From NCBI GenBank assembly GCA_016278265.1, contig JADQCE010000003.1:415296-479295 (forward strand): a stretch of 64,000 bases of DNA. The letters are read 5' to 3'. Of this stretch, positions 25,979-35,842 are shown one piece after another (the stretch's first letter is position 1; the number at the start of each line of letters is the position of its first letter). Made by a program: the position numbers and the translations under genes. The DNA is from Halothiobacillus sp. (GTDB lineage: Bacteria; Pseudomonadota; Gammaproteobacteria; Halothiobacillales; Halothiobacillaceae). The notes below the pieces were generated by a model. The model saw only the letters and a list, made by a program, of their open reading frames with translations. It was not told the DNA's origin and made no database searches.

Positions 25979-26539
25979 TCAGCTCCTGATGGTCCGCCCG
26001 GTGGGCCAGTGGATGATCTGTGAGGGTCGGGCGCGCCGGTCGACGTTGCCCGGGATGATCTGGACGTCGGCGCGGGCGAACAGGCGCCGTGCCGTCAGCG
26101 CGTCGCGTGCCGCCGGACGGCCGCTGACGTTAGCGCTGGTGGAGACGATCGGCCCGCCGAAGGCGCGACTGATCGCGCGCGCGGTCTCGTGGGCCGGGAC
26201 CCGCAGGGCGATCTCCTTGCGCCCGCCGGTCAGCCAGGGCGGCACGCCGTCGGCCGCCGGCACGATCACGGTGCGCGCCGCCGGCCAGTCGGCCACGATG
26301 CGGCCCCATTCCTCGGCATCCACCGCGGCGAAGGGCAGGAGCATCTCTGGCGTGTCGGCGATCAGGATCAGGCCCTTGCCCACGTCGCGCTGCTTGAGGG
26401 CGAGCAGGCGCATCACGGCGAACGGATCGAGCGGCGCGCAGCCGAGGCCGAAGACCGCCTCGGTCGGGTAGGCGATCAGCCCGCCGTCGTCGAGGTGTCG
26501 GGCGATCTCGCGCAGCCGGAAGGGCGACGGGACGCTCAT
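25979..26539 (-). CDS. tsaC: L-threonylcarbamoyladenylate synthase
   Basis: 186 residues of the YrdC/Sua5 fold. The enzyme makes threonylcarbamoyl-AMP from threonine, bicarbonate and ATP, for the t6A37 modification of tRNA. Recognisable are [16 protein letters not shown], the [12 protein letters not shown] loop, the LRVPAHE segment and [14 protein letters not shown]. The size fits the single-domain TsaC and not the longer Sua5. Its start overlaps the topA stop by 4 bp and hemF follows directly, the usual arrangement in Gammaproteobacteria. Confidence 0.93.
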   Translation of the reverse strand: MSVPSPFRLREIARHLDDGGLIAYPTEAVFGLGCAPLDPFAVMRLLALKQRDVGKGLILIADTPEMLLPFAAVDAEEWGRIVADWPAARTVIVPAADGVPPWLTGGRKEIALRVPAHETARAISRAFGGPIVSTSANVSGRPAARDALTARRLFARADVQIIPGNVDRRARPSQIIHWPTGRTIRS

Positions 26540-29055
26540 TCGGCCTTGTCTCCGGAGGCGCTTTTTGGCGCGCTCTTCTTGGCGGCGGTCTTTCCGCTGG
26601 TGGCCTTCTTGGTCGTGGTCTTCTTCGCCGGAGCCTTCTTCGCCGGGGCCTTCTTGGCGGTGGTCTTGCTCGCCGTCTTCTTGGCCGTCGCCTTCGTGGT
26701 CGACTTGGCCGCGGTCTTGGTCGTCGTCGCCTTCTTGGCGGCGGCCTTGGGTGCCGCCTTGCGACCCCGGCCCTTGCGTTCCGGTGCCTTGGCGATCATC
26801 TCGATCGCCTGCTCGTGGGTGATCGCCTTGGGGTCGTCGTCCTTGGGGATCTTCGCGTTCTTGTTGCCGTCGGTCACGTAGGGACCGTAGCGGCCGTTGA
26901 GCACCTGGATGCCATCGTCGAACTCGTTGATGATGCGGTTCTTCTCGGCGAGTTTCTTGACCTCGATGAGTTCCAGCGCCCGCGGCAACTCGACCGTATA
27001 GGGGTCGTCTTCCTTGCCCAACGAGGCGAACTTGTTGCCGAACTTCACGTAGGGACCGAAGCGGCCGATATTGGCTTCGACCGGCTCGCCCTCGGGCGTC
27101 TCACCAAGCTTGCGCGGCAGCTTGAACAGCTCCATGGCCTCGTCGAGGGTGATCGTCGCGATGCTCTGATGCGGGCGCAGCGAGGCGAATTTGGGCTTCT
27201 CCTCGTCGTCCTTGGTGCCAATCTGCACGAACGGCCCGAAGCGGCCCAGGCGGGCGACCACCGGCTTGCCGCTCTTGGGATCGACGCCGAGTTCGCGGCC
27301 CTGGGCCGCCTCCTGGCGGGAGACGTTCTGCTGGGTGTGTTCGATGCGCTTGGAGAACGGCTCCCAGAATTCGCGCAGCAACGGCACCCAGTCCATCTCG
27401 CCGCGCGAGACGGCATCAAGCTCGTCCTCGAGCTTGGCGGTGAACTCGTAGTCGACCACGTCGCGGAAGTATTCGGTGAGAAAACCGTTGACTACCCGGC
27501 CCATGTCGGTGGGGCGGAAGCGGCGCTGTTCCAGTTCGACGTATTCGCGCGAGCGCAGGGTGGAGATGATGCTGGCGTAGGTCGACGGGCGACCGATGCC
27601 GTATTGCTCCAGCGTCTTGACCAGGCTCGCCTCGGTAAAGCGCGGCGGTGGCTCGGTGAAATGCTGGGTGGCGTTGATCGCGGCGAGTTCGATCTGCTGG
27701 CCTTCTTCCAGCGGCGGCAGGCGACGATCGTCGTCCTTGTCCGATGCCTGGTCATCCTCGTCTTCACGATACGCGGCAATAAAGCCCGGGAATTTCAGGG
27801 TCGAACCGGTCGCTCGGAAGCTGTGCTCGTCGCCGGCCGACAGGTCGACGGAGACCTGGTCGAAGATCGCCGGGTTCATCTGCGAGGCCAGCGTCCGCTT
27901 GAAGATCATCTCGTAGAGGCGGAACTGGTCGCGGTTGAGGAAGGCACGCACCTTGTCCGGCGTGTTGGCGATCGAGGTCGGGCGAATCGCCTCGTGGGCC
28001 TCCTGCGCGTTCTTCGACTTGGTGCGGTACTGGTTGGGGGTCTCCGGCACGTAGTCGGCGCCGTAGCTCTCGCCGATATGTTGGCGGATCTCGCCGATCG
28101 CATCGTTCGACAGGTTGACCGAGTCGGTACGCATGTAGGTGATCAGACCCACGGTGCCCTGGCCGATGTCGACGCCCTCGTAGAGCTCCTGGGCCGTGCG
28201 CATGGCGCGCGAGGCGGTCAGCCCGAGCTTGCGTACCCCCTCCTGTTGCATGGTGGAGGTGGTGAACGGCGGGGCGGCGTGGCGCTTGCGCTCGCGACGA
28301 TCGACCTTGGTGACGGTGAGCTTGCCAGCGGCGGCGGCCTCGAGGCGTTCCCGCGCGGCAGTGGCGCTGGTCTCGTCCTCGAGGGTGAACTGGGCGACCT
28401 TCTTGCCGTCGAGCTCGTAGAGGCGGGCGGCGAACGGTTGGTCCTTGGTGCGGCAGTCGGCGGCAATCGACCAGTATTCGCGCGCCGTGAAGGCCTCGAT
28501 CTCCTGCTCGCGCTCGACGATCATCCGCAGGGCCGGGCTCTGCACGCGGCCGGCCGACAGGCCCGGGTTGATCTTCTTCCACAGCAGCGGCGAGAGGTTG
28601 AAGCCCACCAGGTAGTCGAGTGCCCGGCGCGCCTGCTGGGCGTCGATCAGGTCTTCGGACAGCCCGCGCGGGTTGGCGATGGCCTCCTGCACGGCACGCT
28701 TGGTGATCTCGTAAAACACCACGCGCTTGGCCTCGCGGCCCTCGAGCAGGCCGGCGTCCTTGAGCAGTTCGTAGAGATGCCAGGAAATGGCCTCGCCTTC
28801 GCGGTCGGGGTCAGTGGCCAGCAGCAGGGTGTCGGCCTTCTTGAGCGCCTTCTTGATCGCATCGACGTGCTTCTTGTTCTTGTCGATGATCGTGTAGTTC
28901 ATCGCGAAGTCGTTGTCGGGGTCGACCGCGCCATTCTTGGGCACGAGATCCCGAACGTGGCCGTAGGAGGCCAGCACTTCGTAACCGGGGCCGAGATATT
29001 TCTTGATCGTCTTGGCCTTGGCAGGCGACTCGACGATGACGAGATTTTCGCTCAT
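26536..29055 (-). CDS. topA: DNA topoisomerase I
   Basis: An 839-residue type IA topoisomerase that relaxes negative supercoils. The N-terminal Toprim domain has LVIVESPAKAKTI and the DPDREGEAISWH metal site. The nicking tyrosine lies in GLITYMRTDSVNLS. After the core (to about residue 580) there are topoisomerase C-terminal repeats of the PVVARLGRFGPFVQIG and RYGPYVTDG type without zinc-binding cysteines, unlike the E. coli enzyme. The last 75 or so residues are a lysine- and alanine-rich histone H1-like tail (KKAPAKK, TTKKAT). Start: MSENLVIVES at 29055, ignoring 11 upstream in-frame codons. It is followed with overlap by tsaC. Confidence 0.95.
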   Translation of the reverse strand: MSENLVIVESPAKAKTIKKYLGPGYEVLASYGHVRDLVPKNGAVDPDNDFAMNYTIIDKNKKHVDAIKKALKKADTLLLATDPDREGEAISWHLYELLKDAGLLEGREAKRVVFYEITKRAVQEAIANPRGLSEDLIDAQQARRALDYLVGFNLSPLLWKKINPGLSAGRVQSPALRMIVEREQEIEAFTAREYWSIAADCRTKDQPFAARLYELDGKKVAQFTLEDETSATAARERLEAAAAGKLTVTKVDRRERKRHAAPPFTTSTMQQEGVRKLGLTASRAMRTAQELYEGVDIGQGTVGLITYMRTDSVNLSNDAIGEIRQHIGESYGADYVPETPNQYRTKSKNAQEAHEAIRPTSIANTPDKVRAFLNRDQFRLYEMIFKRTLASQMNPAIFDQVSVDLSAGDEHSFRATGSTLKFPGFIAAYREDEDDQASDKDDDRRLPPLEEGQQIELAAINATQHFTEPPPRFTEASLVKTLEQYGIGRPSTYASIISTLRSREYVELEQRRFRPTDMGRVVNGFLTEYFRDVVDYEFTAKLEDELDAVSRGEMDWVPLLREFWEPFSKRIEHTQQNVSRQEAAQGRELGVDPKSGKPVVARLGRFGPFVQIGTKDDEEKPKFASLRPHQSIATITLDEAMELFKLPRKLGETPEGEPVEANIGRFGPYVKFGNKFASLGKEDDPYTVELPRALELIEVKKLAEKNRIINEFDDGIQVLNGRYGPYVTDGNKNAKIPKDDDPKAITHEQAIEMIAKAPERKGRGRKAAPKAAAKKATTTKTAAKSTTKATAKKTASKTTAKKAPAKKAPAKKTTTKKATSGKTAAKKSAPKSASGDKAE

Positions 29056-29242
29056 AGAATGTCTTCGTTGTTTACGGAAGGTCTGCACGACTACGATGCC
29101 GCTCTGCGTGGCTTGAGCCGGGCAGGTGCAAGGCGTTTGTCTGCCGTGAAAGAGTCATTCTCTTTCCAAGGGCGACAACGTAGCAGATGCCCAACTTAAG
29201 CCACACCCAGCCAGAGTGACAGCGTATTCGTGCAGCCCTCCC

Positions 29243-29716
29243 TTAATGCAGGATGGCGGCGTCTTCGAAGACGAGGTCTTCCATCCAGGCAAAGGCCTGT
29301 TCCTCGCCGGGTTTGGCGAACAGGACCAGCAGGACGATCCACTTGAGACGCTCGACGTCGATTTCGTCCTCGCCGAGGGCCATGGCGCGCTCGATCACCG
29401 TCTCGCGGGCGGACGGCGAGAGCACGCCGATCTGTTCGAGTTGCATCAGAAAGCCGCGGGCATCGACGTCGAGCATCATCTGCTCGTCGTCACTGTAGAC
29501 CCGGAATGCCTGGTCGCGTTCGGGACCGGATTCACTCCCCTGTTCCAGCACGCCCTCGAGCCAGGCGAAGGCATGCTCGATCTCGTCGTGGTCGAAACCC
29601 GCTTCCAGCAGCTTCATCTGCAGGCCGGCACGCTCGTTCTGCGGGGGGAAGCGGTCTTCGTCTTCCATGTAATTCTCGAAGAGGAACATCAACAGGTCGA
29701 GAACGGTCTCTTTCAT
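29243..29716 (-). CDS. smg: Smg/DUF494 family protein
   Basis: 157 residues. The start MKETVLDLLMFLFENYM and the acidic helical body match the Smg (DUF494) family, conserved between dprA and topA in many Gammaproteobacteria, as here. Its biochemical role is not established. The start was set at the ATG 29716 because the upstream extension has no conserved sequence. It lies 85 bp after dprA and 187 bp before topA on the minus strand. Confidence 0.9.
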   Translation of the reverse strand: MKETVLDLLMFLFENYMEDEDRFPPQNERAGLQMKLLEAGFDHDEIEHAFAWLEGVLEQGSESGPERDQAFRVYSDDEQMMLDVDARGFLMQLEQIGVLSPSARETVIERAMALGEDEIDVERLKWIVLLVLFAKPGEEQAFAWMEDLVFEDAAILH

Positions 29717-29801
29717 CGGCTCACCGGGAAATGATGGCTTGAGTCTGCGCACGCGGGCGGGGTTGCATAGGAGCGGCGGCAGGCGCGGTCGGCAGGTTGC
29801 T

Positions 29802-30986
29802 CTAGCTCGTGCGGACGTATAGTCCACCGGGCAGGGTGGATACATCTCCCGCCAGTTCAAGCATGAGGAGGATGGAGGAAACCTCACCGGCGGTCAATCC
29901 GCTCGCCTCTATCAGGGTGTCGGCCGGTTGCGGGTCATGGCCGAGCAGGTCGAGGATGCGCTGCTGGTCCGGATCACGCGCCGGGGCGTGGCCCTCGGCC
30001 GCCGGGTCGGTCGCGCTATTGGCGGCCGGGTTCAGTACGGCGGCGGACGCTTCCAGTTGACGACGCAGGGTGGGCGCCAGTTCCTCGAGCACGTCCTGGC
30101 CGGTCTCGACCAGCTTGGCCCCCTCGCGGATCAGGCGATGGCAACCACGGGCGAGCGGGTTGTGGATCGAGCCCGGAATGGCGAAGACGTCGCGCCCCTG
30201 CTCGCCGGCGAGGCGGGCGGTGATCAATGAACCGCTCTTGACCGAGGCCTCGACCACCAGCACGCCGCTGGCCAGCCCGCTGATCAGCCGATTGCGGCGC
30301 GGGAAGTGCCCGCGGCGGGGTTCGGTGCCCGGCAGCCATTCGGACAGGACCGCCCCGCCGCCGGCAACGATCTCCTCGGCCAGTGAGGCGTGTTCGGGCG
30401 GATAGATGTGGTCGAGGCCCGAGCCGAGCACGGCGATGGTGACCCCGTCGGCATCCAGCGCGCCGCGATGGGCCTCGCCGTCCACGCCCAGGGCCAGCCC
30501 GCTGGTGATCACCAGCCCTTGGGCGGCCAGGTGGCGGGCGAAGGCGCGGGCGTTCTGCCGTCCGCCGGTGGTGGGCGTGCGCGAGCCGACCATCGCGATC
30601 TGCGGCTCGGTGAGCACGGCGACACGACCCCGGGCGAACAATGCGGCCGGGGCGTCGGGCAGGTCCTCGAGGGCGGTCGGGAAGTGCGGATCGCCGCGGG
30701 CGATCAGGTGGTGGGTCGGGTCGGCGGCCAGCCAGTCGGTGATCGCCGCGACCTTCTCGGCATCCGGGCGGGCCTGGGTAACGCCTTCGGGCAGCCCGGC
30801 GTGGCGCCATTCGCCGCGCGGGCTGTCGAGGGCATCCCTTGGTGTGCCGAAATGTGCCAGTAGCAGGCCGAGCCGCTTGGGACCCATGCCGTGGGTCGCC
30901 AGCAGCTCGATCAGTGCGGTGGTTTGGTCGCCGTTGCCCGGGGCGATCGCCCGGGCGTTCGACGAGGAGATCGATGCGGCAGGCAC
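29802..30986 (-). CDS. dprA: DNA-processing protein DprA
   Basis: 394 residues. DprA binds incoming single-stranded DNA and loads RecA during transformation. The Rossmann-like DprA domain is clear: IAMVGSRTPTTGG, ITSGLALGVDGEAHRGAL, TIAVLGSGLDHIYP, GAVLSEWLPGTEP, HFPRRNRLISGLA and VVEASVKSGSLITARLA. An N-terminal helical SAM-like part and a C-terminal winged-helix part (about 330-394) frame it. It starts with GTG at 30986, only 3 bp after the stop of the LysM gene, so the two are cotranscribed. Confidence 0.95.
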   Translation of the reverse strand: MPAASISSSNARAIAPGNGDQTTALIELLATHGMGPKRLGLLLAHFGTPRDALDSPRGEWRHAGLPEGVTQARPDAEKVAAITDWLAADPTHHLIARGDPHFPTALEDLPDAPAALFARGRVAVLTEPQIAMVGSRTPTTGGRQNARAFARHLAAQGLVITSGLALGVDGEAHRGALDADGVTIAVLGSGLDHIYPPEHASLAEEIVAGGGAVLSEWLPGTEPRRGHFPRRNRLISGLASGVLVVEASVKSGSLITARLAGEQGRDVFAIPGSIHNPLARGCHRLIREGAKLVETGQDVLEELAPTLRRQLEASAAVLNPAANSATDPAAEGHAPARDPDQQRILDLLGHDPQPADTLIEASGLTAGEVSSILLMLELAGDVSTLPGGLYVRTS

Positions 30987-30989
30987 CGC

Positions 30990-32183
30990 TTAGAGGCGAC
31001 TTCCCTGGACCGGGGTCTGGGCGAGATCGCCCTCGTGGACCGGCTGGGTGGCCTTGATCACCAGTGCGTAGCTGACGCGATCGTAGGCGCGGAAGACCAT
31101 GGCGGTGCCGATCGGGTGATCGGGCAGCAGCACGGCTGGGCCGCGGGTGGCCTCGCGGCCATCCTCGCCGGTGTCGCGCTCGGCGAAGCGATCCTCGACC
31201 ACGCGGCCGCGCTTGCTGATCTGCAGCAGGTCGCCGGCCGTGACGCCCGACTCGCTGCCCCGGTCGATCACGACCACCTGCTGGCTGCCCACCTGGGTGA
31301 TGGCATCCGGCAGCAGGATGATGGTCGCGTCGATCGGGAAGGCCGGGATCTGCGGCGAGACGTCCCGATCGAAGGCCTCCTCGGTCATGTCGACGAGGCG
31401 GTCGCCCTCAGCGACTTCACGCACGGTGTCTTCAAGCTTGACGGTGGTCGGGTCACCCGTCTCGACCACGCTGGCCTCGCCCTTGAAGATGGCGCGGTAA
31501 CCGAGGTGCTCGCCGGTGCGGCCATCGACCAAGGCCTTGCCTTGCTCGACGATGGCAAAGCGCTGCTGCGAGCCGTCGAGCGGCGGGCGGACGTAGGCGG
31601 TGTCGCCGCTGCTGGCGTGAATCGAGCCTTCGCGGTTGGCGAGGATGTAGGGGGCGGCCTCGAATTCGCCCTCGTCCATTACCTGGTCGTGGGTCAGGAA
31701 CGGGCGGACCAGGTCGAGCGGCACGGCGGCGACCGCCGGCGGCAGCGATTCGTAACGGATGTGCGGGCGCAGGCCGATGGACAATCGCGGTCGATCGCCG
31801 ACGAACACGATCTGGATGCGGTCGCCCGGGTAGATGCGGTGCGGGTTGGCGATCTCCGAGTTGGCGTACCAGATCTCGGGCCAATAATAGGGGTCTTTAA
31901 GGAAGTGGTTGGCGATCGACCAGAGGGTGTCGCCCTTCTTGACCACGTAGTTCTCGGCGGACAGGTCCCGGAACTGGTCGCGGGTTTCCTCGGCGGAGAG
32001 GGTCCGCTTGACCGGGCCGCGTTCGGCGCCCAGCGGCAGGGCGTCGGCGGACATGGGTTCGCGTGGGTTGACCACATCGTCTTCGGTCAGTGCGCAGCCG
32101 GTGAGGCTGGCAATCAGCGGCATCAGTCCCGCGAGCGCGAGTGCCGGGGCTAGTGCCAGGGGGAGTCCTTTGGTCGATCTCAT
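30990..32183 (-). CDS. LysM-domain lipoprotein
   Basis: 397 residues. A signal peptide ends in the lipobox SLTGC with Cys30. The LysM domain spans about 79-125 (YVVKKGDTLWSIANHFL, then IYPGDRIQI) and would bind peptidoglycan. The remaining 270 residues are a conserved but uncharacterised periplasmic part. The gene sits next to dprA and divergent from def, the standard place for this LysM protein in Gammaproteobacteria, with 225 bp for the shared promoter region. The ATG at 32183 was chosen as it begins the signal peptide directly. Confidence 0.85.
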   Translation of the reverse strand: MRSTKGLPLALAPALALAGLMPLIASLTGCALTEDDVVNPREPMSADALPLGAERGPVKRTLSAEETRDQFRDLSAENYVVKKGDTLWSIANHFLKDPYYWPEIWYANSEIANPHRIYPGDRIQIVFVGDRPRLSIGLRPHIRYESLPPAVAAVPLDLVRPFLTHDQVMDEGEFEAAPYILANREGSIHASSGDTAYVRPPLDGSQQRFAIVEQGKALVDGRTGEHLGYRAIFKGEASVVETGDPTTVKLEDTVREVAEGDRLVDMTEEAFDRDVSPQIPAFPIDATIILLPDAITQVGSQQVVVIDRGSESGVTAGDLLQISKRGRVVEDRFAERDTGEDGREATRGPAVLLPDHPIGTAMVFRAYDRVSYALVIKATQPVHEGDLAQTPVQGSRL

Positions 32184-32408
32184 CGTTACAACGTCCTTGG
32201 TGTCCGGCCGAGAGCAGCCCGCGTGCGAACTGTTCCCCCGTGATTGTCGACATTCATCTGGGTTCTGCCGAGTGCTGGCGTACAATGTATCCCCAAATAC
32301 GGCTTGTTGTAAAAGATTTCGCCCCCACCGTCCAGTCGGCCAGCGGGCGAACGAAGTGCCGTGTCAGTGACCCCGCCGTGGCGAATAACCGAACCCAGTG
32401 ACCGACGT

Positions 32409-32915
32409 ATGAGTCTGCGAGACATCCTCATCTACCCCGACGATCGCCTGCGCGAGATTGCCCGCCCGGTCGATTCCTTCGAGCCTGCGCTCGCCGAACT
32501 GGTCGCCGACATGTTCGAGACCATGTACCAGGAGAGCGGCATCGGCCTGGCCGCCACCCAGATCGACGAGCATCGGCGACTGTTCGTGGCCGACGTCAGC
32601 GAGGACCGCAGCGGGGCCATGGCCTTCGTCAATCCCGAGATCGTGGCCCGCTCGGGAGAAGTCGAGTCGGAAGAGGGTTGCCTGTCGATTCCAGGCATCA
32701 ACGAGACCATTTCGCGCGCCGAACGCATCCGTGTGCGCGCCCGGGACGAGAAGGGCAAGGCCATCGAACAGGATCTCGACGGGCTGCTGGCCATCTGCTT
32801 CCAGCACGAACTTGACCACCTCGACGGTCGGTTGTTCATCGACTACCTCTCGCCGCTCAAGCAGCAGCGCATCCGCAAGAAGATGGAAAAGGCCGCGCGC
32901 CGGGAGCGTGTATGA
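32409..32915 (+). CDS. def: Peptide deformylase
   Basis: 168 residues. The metalloenzyme removes the formyl group from the initiator methionine of new proteins. All three motifs are present: GIGLAATQ at 44-51, EEGCLSIPG at 88-96 with metal ligand Cys91, and QHELDH at 132-137 with the two histidine ligands and catalytic glutamate. The start is the ATG at 32409 (MSLRDILIYP). Its stop overlaps the fmt start by 4 bp. def and fmt act in opposite directions on the formyl group of fMet. Confidence 0.96.
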   Translation: MSLRDILIYPDDRLREIARPVDSFEPALAELVADMFETMYQESGIGLAATQIDEHRRLFVADVSEDRSGAMAFVNPEIVARSGEVESEEGCLSIPGINETISRAERIRVRARDEKGKAIEQDLDGLLAICFQHELDHLDGRLFIDYLSPLKQQRIRKKMEKAARRERV

Positions 32916-33865
32916 GCCTGCGTGTGATCTATTGCGGCACGCCTGATTTCGCCGTGCCGGCGCTCGAGGCGCTGGCCCGTCTCGACGAGATTGGCGGCGA
33001 GACGCTCGAACTGGTCGCCGTCTACACCCAGCCCGACCGACCGGCCGGACGGGGCAAGAAGCTCACTGCCTCGCCCGTCAAGCACGCGGCGCTCGAGTTG
33101 GGGCTGCCGGTGGAGCAACCGCTGACGCTGAAAGACGAGGCCGCCCAGGCGCGGCTGGCCGAGTATCGGCCCGACCTGCTGGTCGTCGCCGCGTACGGGC
33201 TGATCCTGCCGCCGGCCGTGCTCGAGATGCCGCGTCTCGGCGCGATCAATATCCATGCCTCCCTGCTGCCGCGCTGGCGCGGGGCCGCGCCGATCAATCG
33301 CGCCATCGAGGCGGGCGATACCGAAACCGGCATCACCATCATGCAGATGGAGGCCGGGCTGGATACCGGCCCGATGTGGTTCAAGCGGATCGAGCCGATC
33401 CACCCCGACGACACGGCCGCCACCCTCCACGACCGGCTCGCGCCTCTCGGTGCCCAGGCGCTGATCGAGTCGCTGCCGACCATCGTTCAAGGTGAGGGTG
33501 CCCCCGAGCCGCAGGATGATGCACAGGCCTGCTATGCCGCCAAGCTCGCCAAGCCCGAGGCAAAGGTCGATTGGCGCGAGTCGGCCGACCTGATCGAGCG
33601 CCGCGTGCGCGCCTTCAATCCCTGGCCCGTCGCCCAGACCACGTGGGACGGCGAGCCGTTGCGCCTGTGGGGCGCACGCGTCGCCGATGGTCGCGAGGGG
33701 GTGGCAGCCGGCCAGGTGATCGAGCTGAGTGCCGATGGCCTTGTGGTGCAGACAGGCAGCGGTGGTCTGGAATTGACCCGCGTGCAGCGTGCCGGTGGTC
33801 GGCCGATCGCGGCCGCCGACTTCGCCCGCGGTCGAGATCTGCTGGGGGTGCGGCTTGGCGGATAA
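32912..33865 (+). CDS. fmt: Methionyl-tRNA formyltransferase
   Basis: 317 residues. It transfers a formyl group from 10-formyltetrahydrofolate to Met-tRNA for initiation. N-terminal domain: IYCGTPDFAVPALEAL, the loop with QPDRPAGRGKKL, VVAAYGLILP and NIHASLLPRWRGAAPI with the catalytic Asn-His pair, and MEAGLDTGPM. The C-terminal OB-like domain begins near 205 with VDWRESADLIERRVRAFNPWP. It overlaps def by 4 bp and rsmB by about 11 bp. Confidence 0.96.
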   Translation: MSLRVIYCGTPDFAVPALEALARLDEIGGETLELVAVYTQPDRPAGRGKKLTASPVKHAALELGLPVEQPLTLKDEAAQARLAEYRPDLLVVAAYGLILPPAVLEMPRLGAINIHASLLPRWRGAAPINRAIEAGDTETGITIMQMEAGLDTGPMWFKRIEPIHPDDTAATLHDRLAPLGAQALIESLPTIVQGEGAPEPQDDAQACYAAKLAKPEAKVDWRESADLIERRVRAFNPWPVAQTTWDGEPLRLWGARVADGREGVAAGQVIELSADGLVVQTGSGGLELTRVQRAGGRPIAAADFARGRDLLGVRLGG

Positions 33866-35267
33866 CCCACAGGCCGATCGCCAGTCCCGGCGCCGCCCCG
33901 ACGGTCAGCGGGGTCGCCCGCGTCGCGGTCCCGGTGGCGCGGACCAGGGCGGGCCGCCGCGCTCGCCCGAGGCCTTGGTTGCCGAGGGGCTGTTGCAGGT
34001 CGTCGATCGCGGCCGTTCCCTTGACCAGGTATTGCCCGAGCTGACCGCGCGGGCTCAGGCCGCGCACCGCAGCGTGGTGCAGGCGATGAGCTACGAGGTG
34101 TTGCGCCACTACGAGCCGTTGGCGTGGTGGCGCGACCAGCTGCTCGACCGTCCGCTCAATCCCCGCGCCGCCGAGGTCGGCATGCTGCTGCTGGTTGGCC
34201 TCGAGCGCCTGACCGGCTCCAAGCGCGAACCCTCGCGCGTGGTCAATGCCGCGGTGCATGCCGCCCGCGAGCTCAATCACAACTGGGCGACCGGGCTGGT
34301 CAACGCGGTGTTGCGGCGTGCAGTGCGTCAGATCGAGGCCGGTGAGACGCCGTTCGACAACGCGCCGCCGGCGGTACGGGCCCGTCTCCCGGACTGGTTG
34401 TTCGGCATGCTGGCGAACGACTGGGGCGAGGAACGCACCATCGAGCTGGGCGGACAGCTGGCCACCCATCCCCCCATGACCCTGCGGGTGAATGCCGCCG
34501 AGCAGAACGTGTCCGCCTATCTAGAACGTCTTGCCGAGGAGTCGGTCGAGGCCAGCGCGACGCGTCACGCCCCCCACGGGGTGGCCCTGGCCACGCCGTT
34601 GGATGTCGAGCGGCTGCCGGGCTTTCATCAGGGCGAGGTGTCGGTACAAGACGAGGCGGCCCAGCTGGTAGTCGACCTGATGGACCTGTCGCCGGGGTTG
34701 CGCGTGCTGGACGCCTGCTGCGCCCCGGGCGGCAAAACGCTGGCGATGCTCGACTCCGAGCCGGCCGTGCGGATGACGGCGGTGGATATCGACGTCACCC
34801 GGCTGGCCCGGGTCCAGGACAATCTCGAACGCTCCGGGCGTTACGCCGAGTTGGTCTGCGCCGATCTGACCTCGCAGTCGATCGAGCCGCCGGCGAGCTT
34901 CGACCGCATCCTGGCCGACGTGCCCTGTTCGGCCACCGGCGTGATCCGGCGCCACCCGGACATCAAGCGCCTGCGCCGACCCGAGGACTTGGATGTCCTG
35001 GTGCGCCGGCAGCGCGAGATCCTGGAGCGGCTGTGGGCGTTGCTGCGCCCGGGCGGGCGCCTCGTGTACGCGACCTGCTCGATCCTCAAGCGCGAGAACG
35101 CCAAGCAGGTCGAGTCCTTCCTGCGTGACCACCCCGATGCGATTGCCGTGCCGCTGGACGTTGACTGGGGGGAGCCGCAGGTGGTCGGACGTCAACTGTT
35201 CCCGCAGGTCGACGGCCACGACGGCTTTTATTACGCGGTGCTGGAAAAGCCGGTGGCCAACGGATGA
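33855..35267 (+). CDS. rsmB: 16S rRNA m5C967 methyltransferase RsmB
   Basis: About 470 residues. It has an N-terminal NusB-like RNA-binding part (about 40-170, with LNPRAAEVGMLLLVGL) and a C-terminal SAM methyltransferase domain with VLDACCAPGGKTLAML, AVDIDVTRL, ADVPCSATGVIRRHPDIK (catalytic cysteine) and YATCSI (second conserved cysteine). The exact start is uncertain: a TTG at 33855, inside the 3' end of fmt, gives a basic, disordered N-terminus of about 40 residues; no ATG occurs before the conserved region. Order fmt-rsmB is the normal one. Its stop overlaps the next start by 4 bp. Confidence 0.9.
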   Translation: MADNPQADRQSRRRPDGQRGRPRRGPGGADQGGPPRSPEALVAEGLLQVVDRGRSLDQVLPELTARAQAAHRSVVQAMSYEVLRHYEPLAWWRDQLLDRPLNPRAAEVGMLLLVGLERLTGSKREPSRVVNAAVHAARELNHNWATGLVNAVLRRAVRQIEAGETPFDNAPPAVRARLPDWLFGMLANDWGEERTIELGGQLATHPPMTLRVNAAEQNVSAYLERLAEESVEASATRHAPHGVALATPLDVERLPGFHQGEVSVQDEAAQLVVDLMDLSPGLRVLDACCAPGGKTLAMLDSEPAVRMTAVDIDVTRLARVQDNLERSGRYAELVCADLTSQSIEPPASFDRILADVPCSATGVIRRHPDIKRLRRPEDLDVLVRRQREILERLWALLRPGGRLVYATCSILKRENAKQVESFLRDHPDAIAVPLDVDWGEPQVVGRQLFPQVDGHDGFYYAVLEKPVANG

Positions 35268-35842
35268 CGTGGGTCCGCGTGTCACGCCCGGGTTGGTTGC
35301 TCCTGATGCTCGTCGTCGGGCTCGGTGGCTCGACCGGGCTGCTCGCGGATGCCCGGGTGATCGACGTGCACGCCGAGGTGCGCGAGGAATCGGTGTTCCT
35401 GGACGCCAACCTCGAATTGTCGCTGGGCAGCGAGGTGATCGAGGCGCTGCGCAACTCGATTGCCCTGAACCTGATCGTCGAGGCGGAGATTGTCGAGCCG
35501 CGCGAATGGCTCTGGGAGCGGCGGCTGCTGTCCGATCGGCGGCGTCTGCGCCTGGAGTACCACGCCCTGTCCCGCACCTGGATGGTTACCGATTTTCACG
35601 CCCGTGAGACGCACACCTTTTCCGAGCTGGCCGGCGCGGTCGCGTCGCTCGCACATGTGCGCGCCTGGCGGCTGGGTCCCTGGGCGCCGCTGGCCGACAA
35701 GCCGCGCCTGTTGGGCAAGCTGCGCGTGACGCTGGACGTCAACAAGTTGCCGTTGCCGCTGCGGATCCCGGCCCTGTTCGAGGATGCCTGGGATCTCGAC
35801 AGTGACTGGTTCCTGTGGGGGCTTTCGGAGGTGCGGGGATGA
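35264..35842 (+). CDS. DUF4390 protein
   Basis: 192 residues with a signal peptide or N-terminal anchor (about 10-28, WLLLMLVVGLGG) followed by a beta-rich periplasmic part. The order VFLDANLELSLGSEVIEALRNSIAL, RRLRLEYHALSRTWMV and LRIPALFEDAWDLDS fits the DUF4390 family, found between rsmB and the ntrY-like kinase in related bacteria, as here. It overlaps both neighbours by 4 bp, so the genes are translationally coupled. Its function is not known; a role in sensing for the kinase downstream is conceivable only from position. Confidence 0.8.
   Translation: MTWVRVSRPGWLLLMLVVGLGGSTGLLADARVIDVHAEVREESVFLDANLELSLGSEVIEALRNSIALNLIVEAEIVEPREWLWERRLLSDRRRLRLEYHALSRTWMVTDFHARETHTFSELAGAVASLAHVRAWRLGPWAPLADKPRLLGKLRVTLDVNKLPLPLRIPALFEDAWDLDSDWFLWGLSEVRG

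Noticed and set aside
26815..29199. 794-codon open frame on the plus strand across topA.
   Set aside because: It is the antisense shadow of topA in GC-rich DNA; topA has all its motifs on the minus strand.
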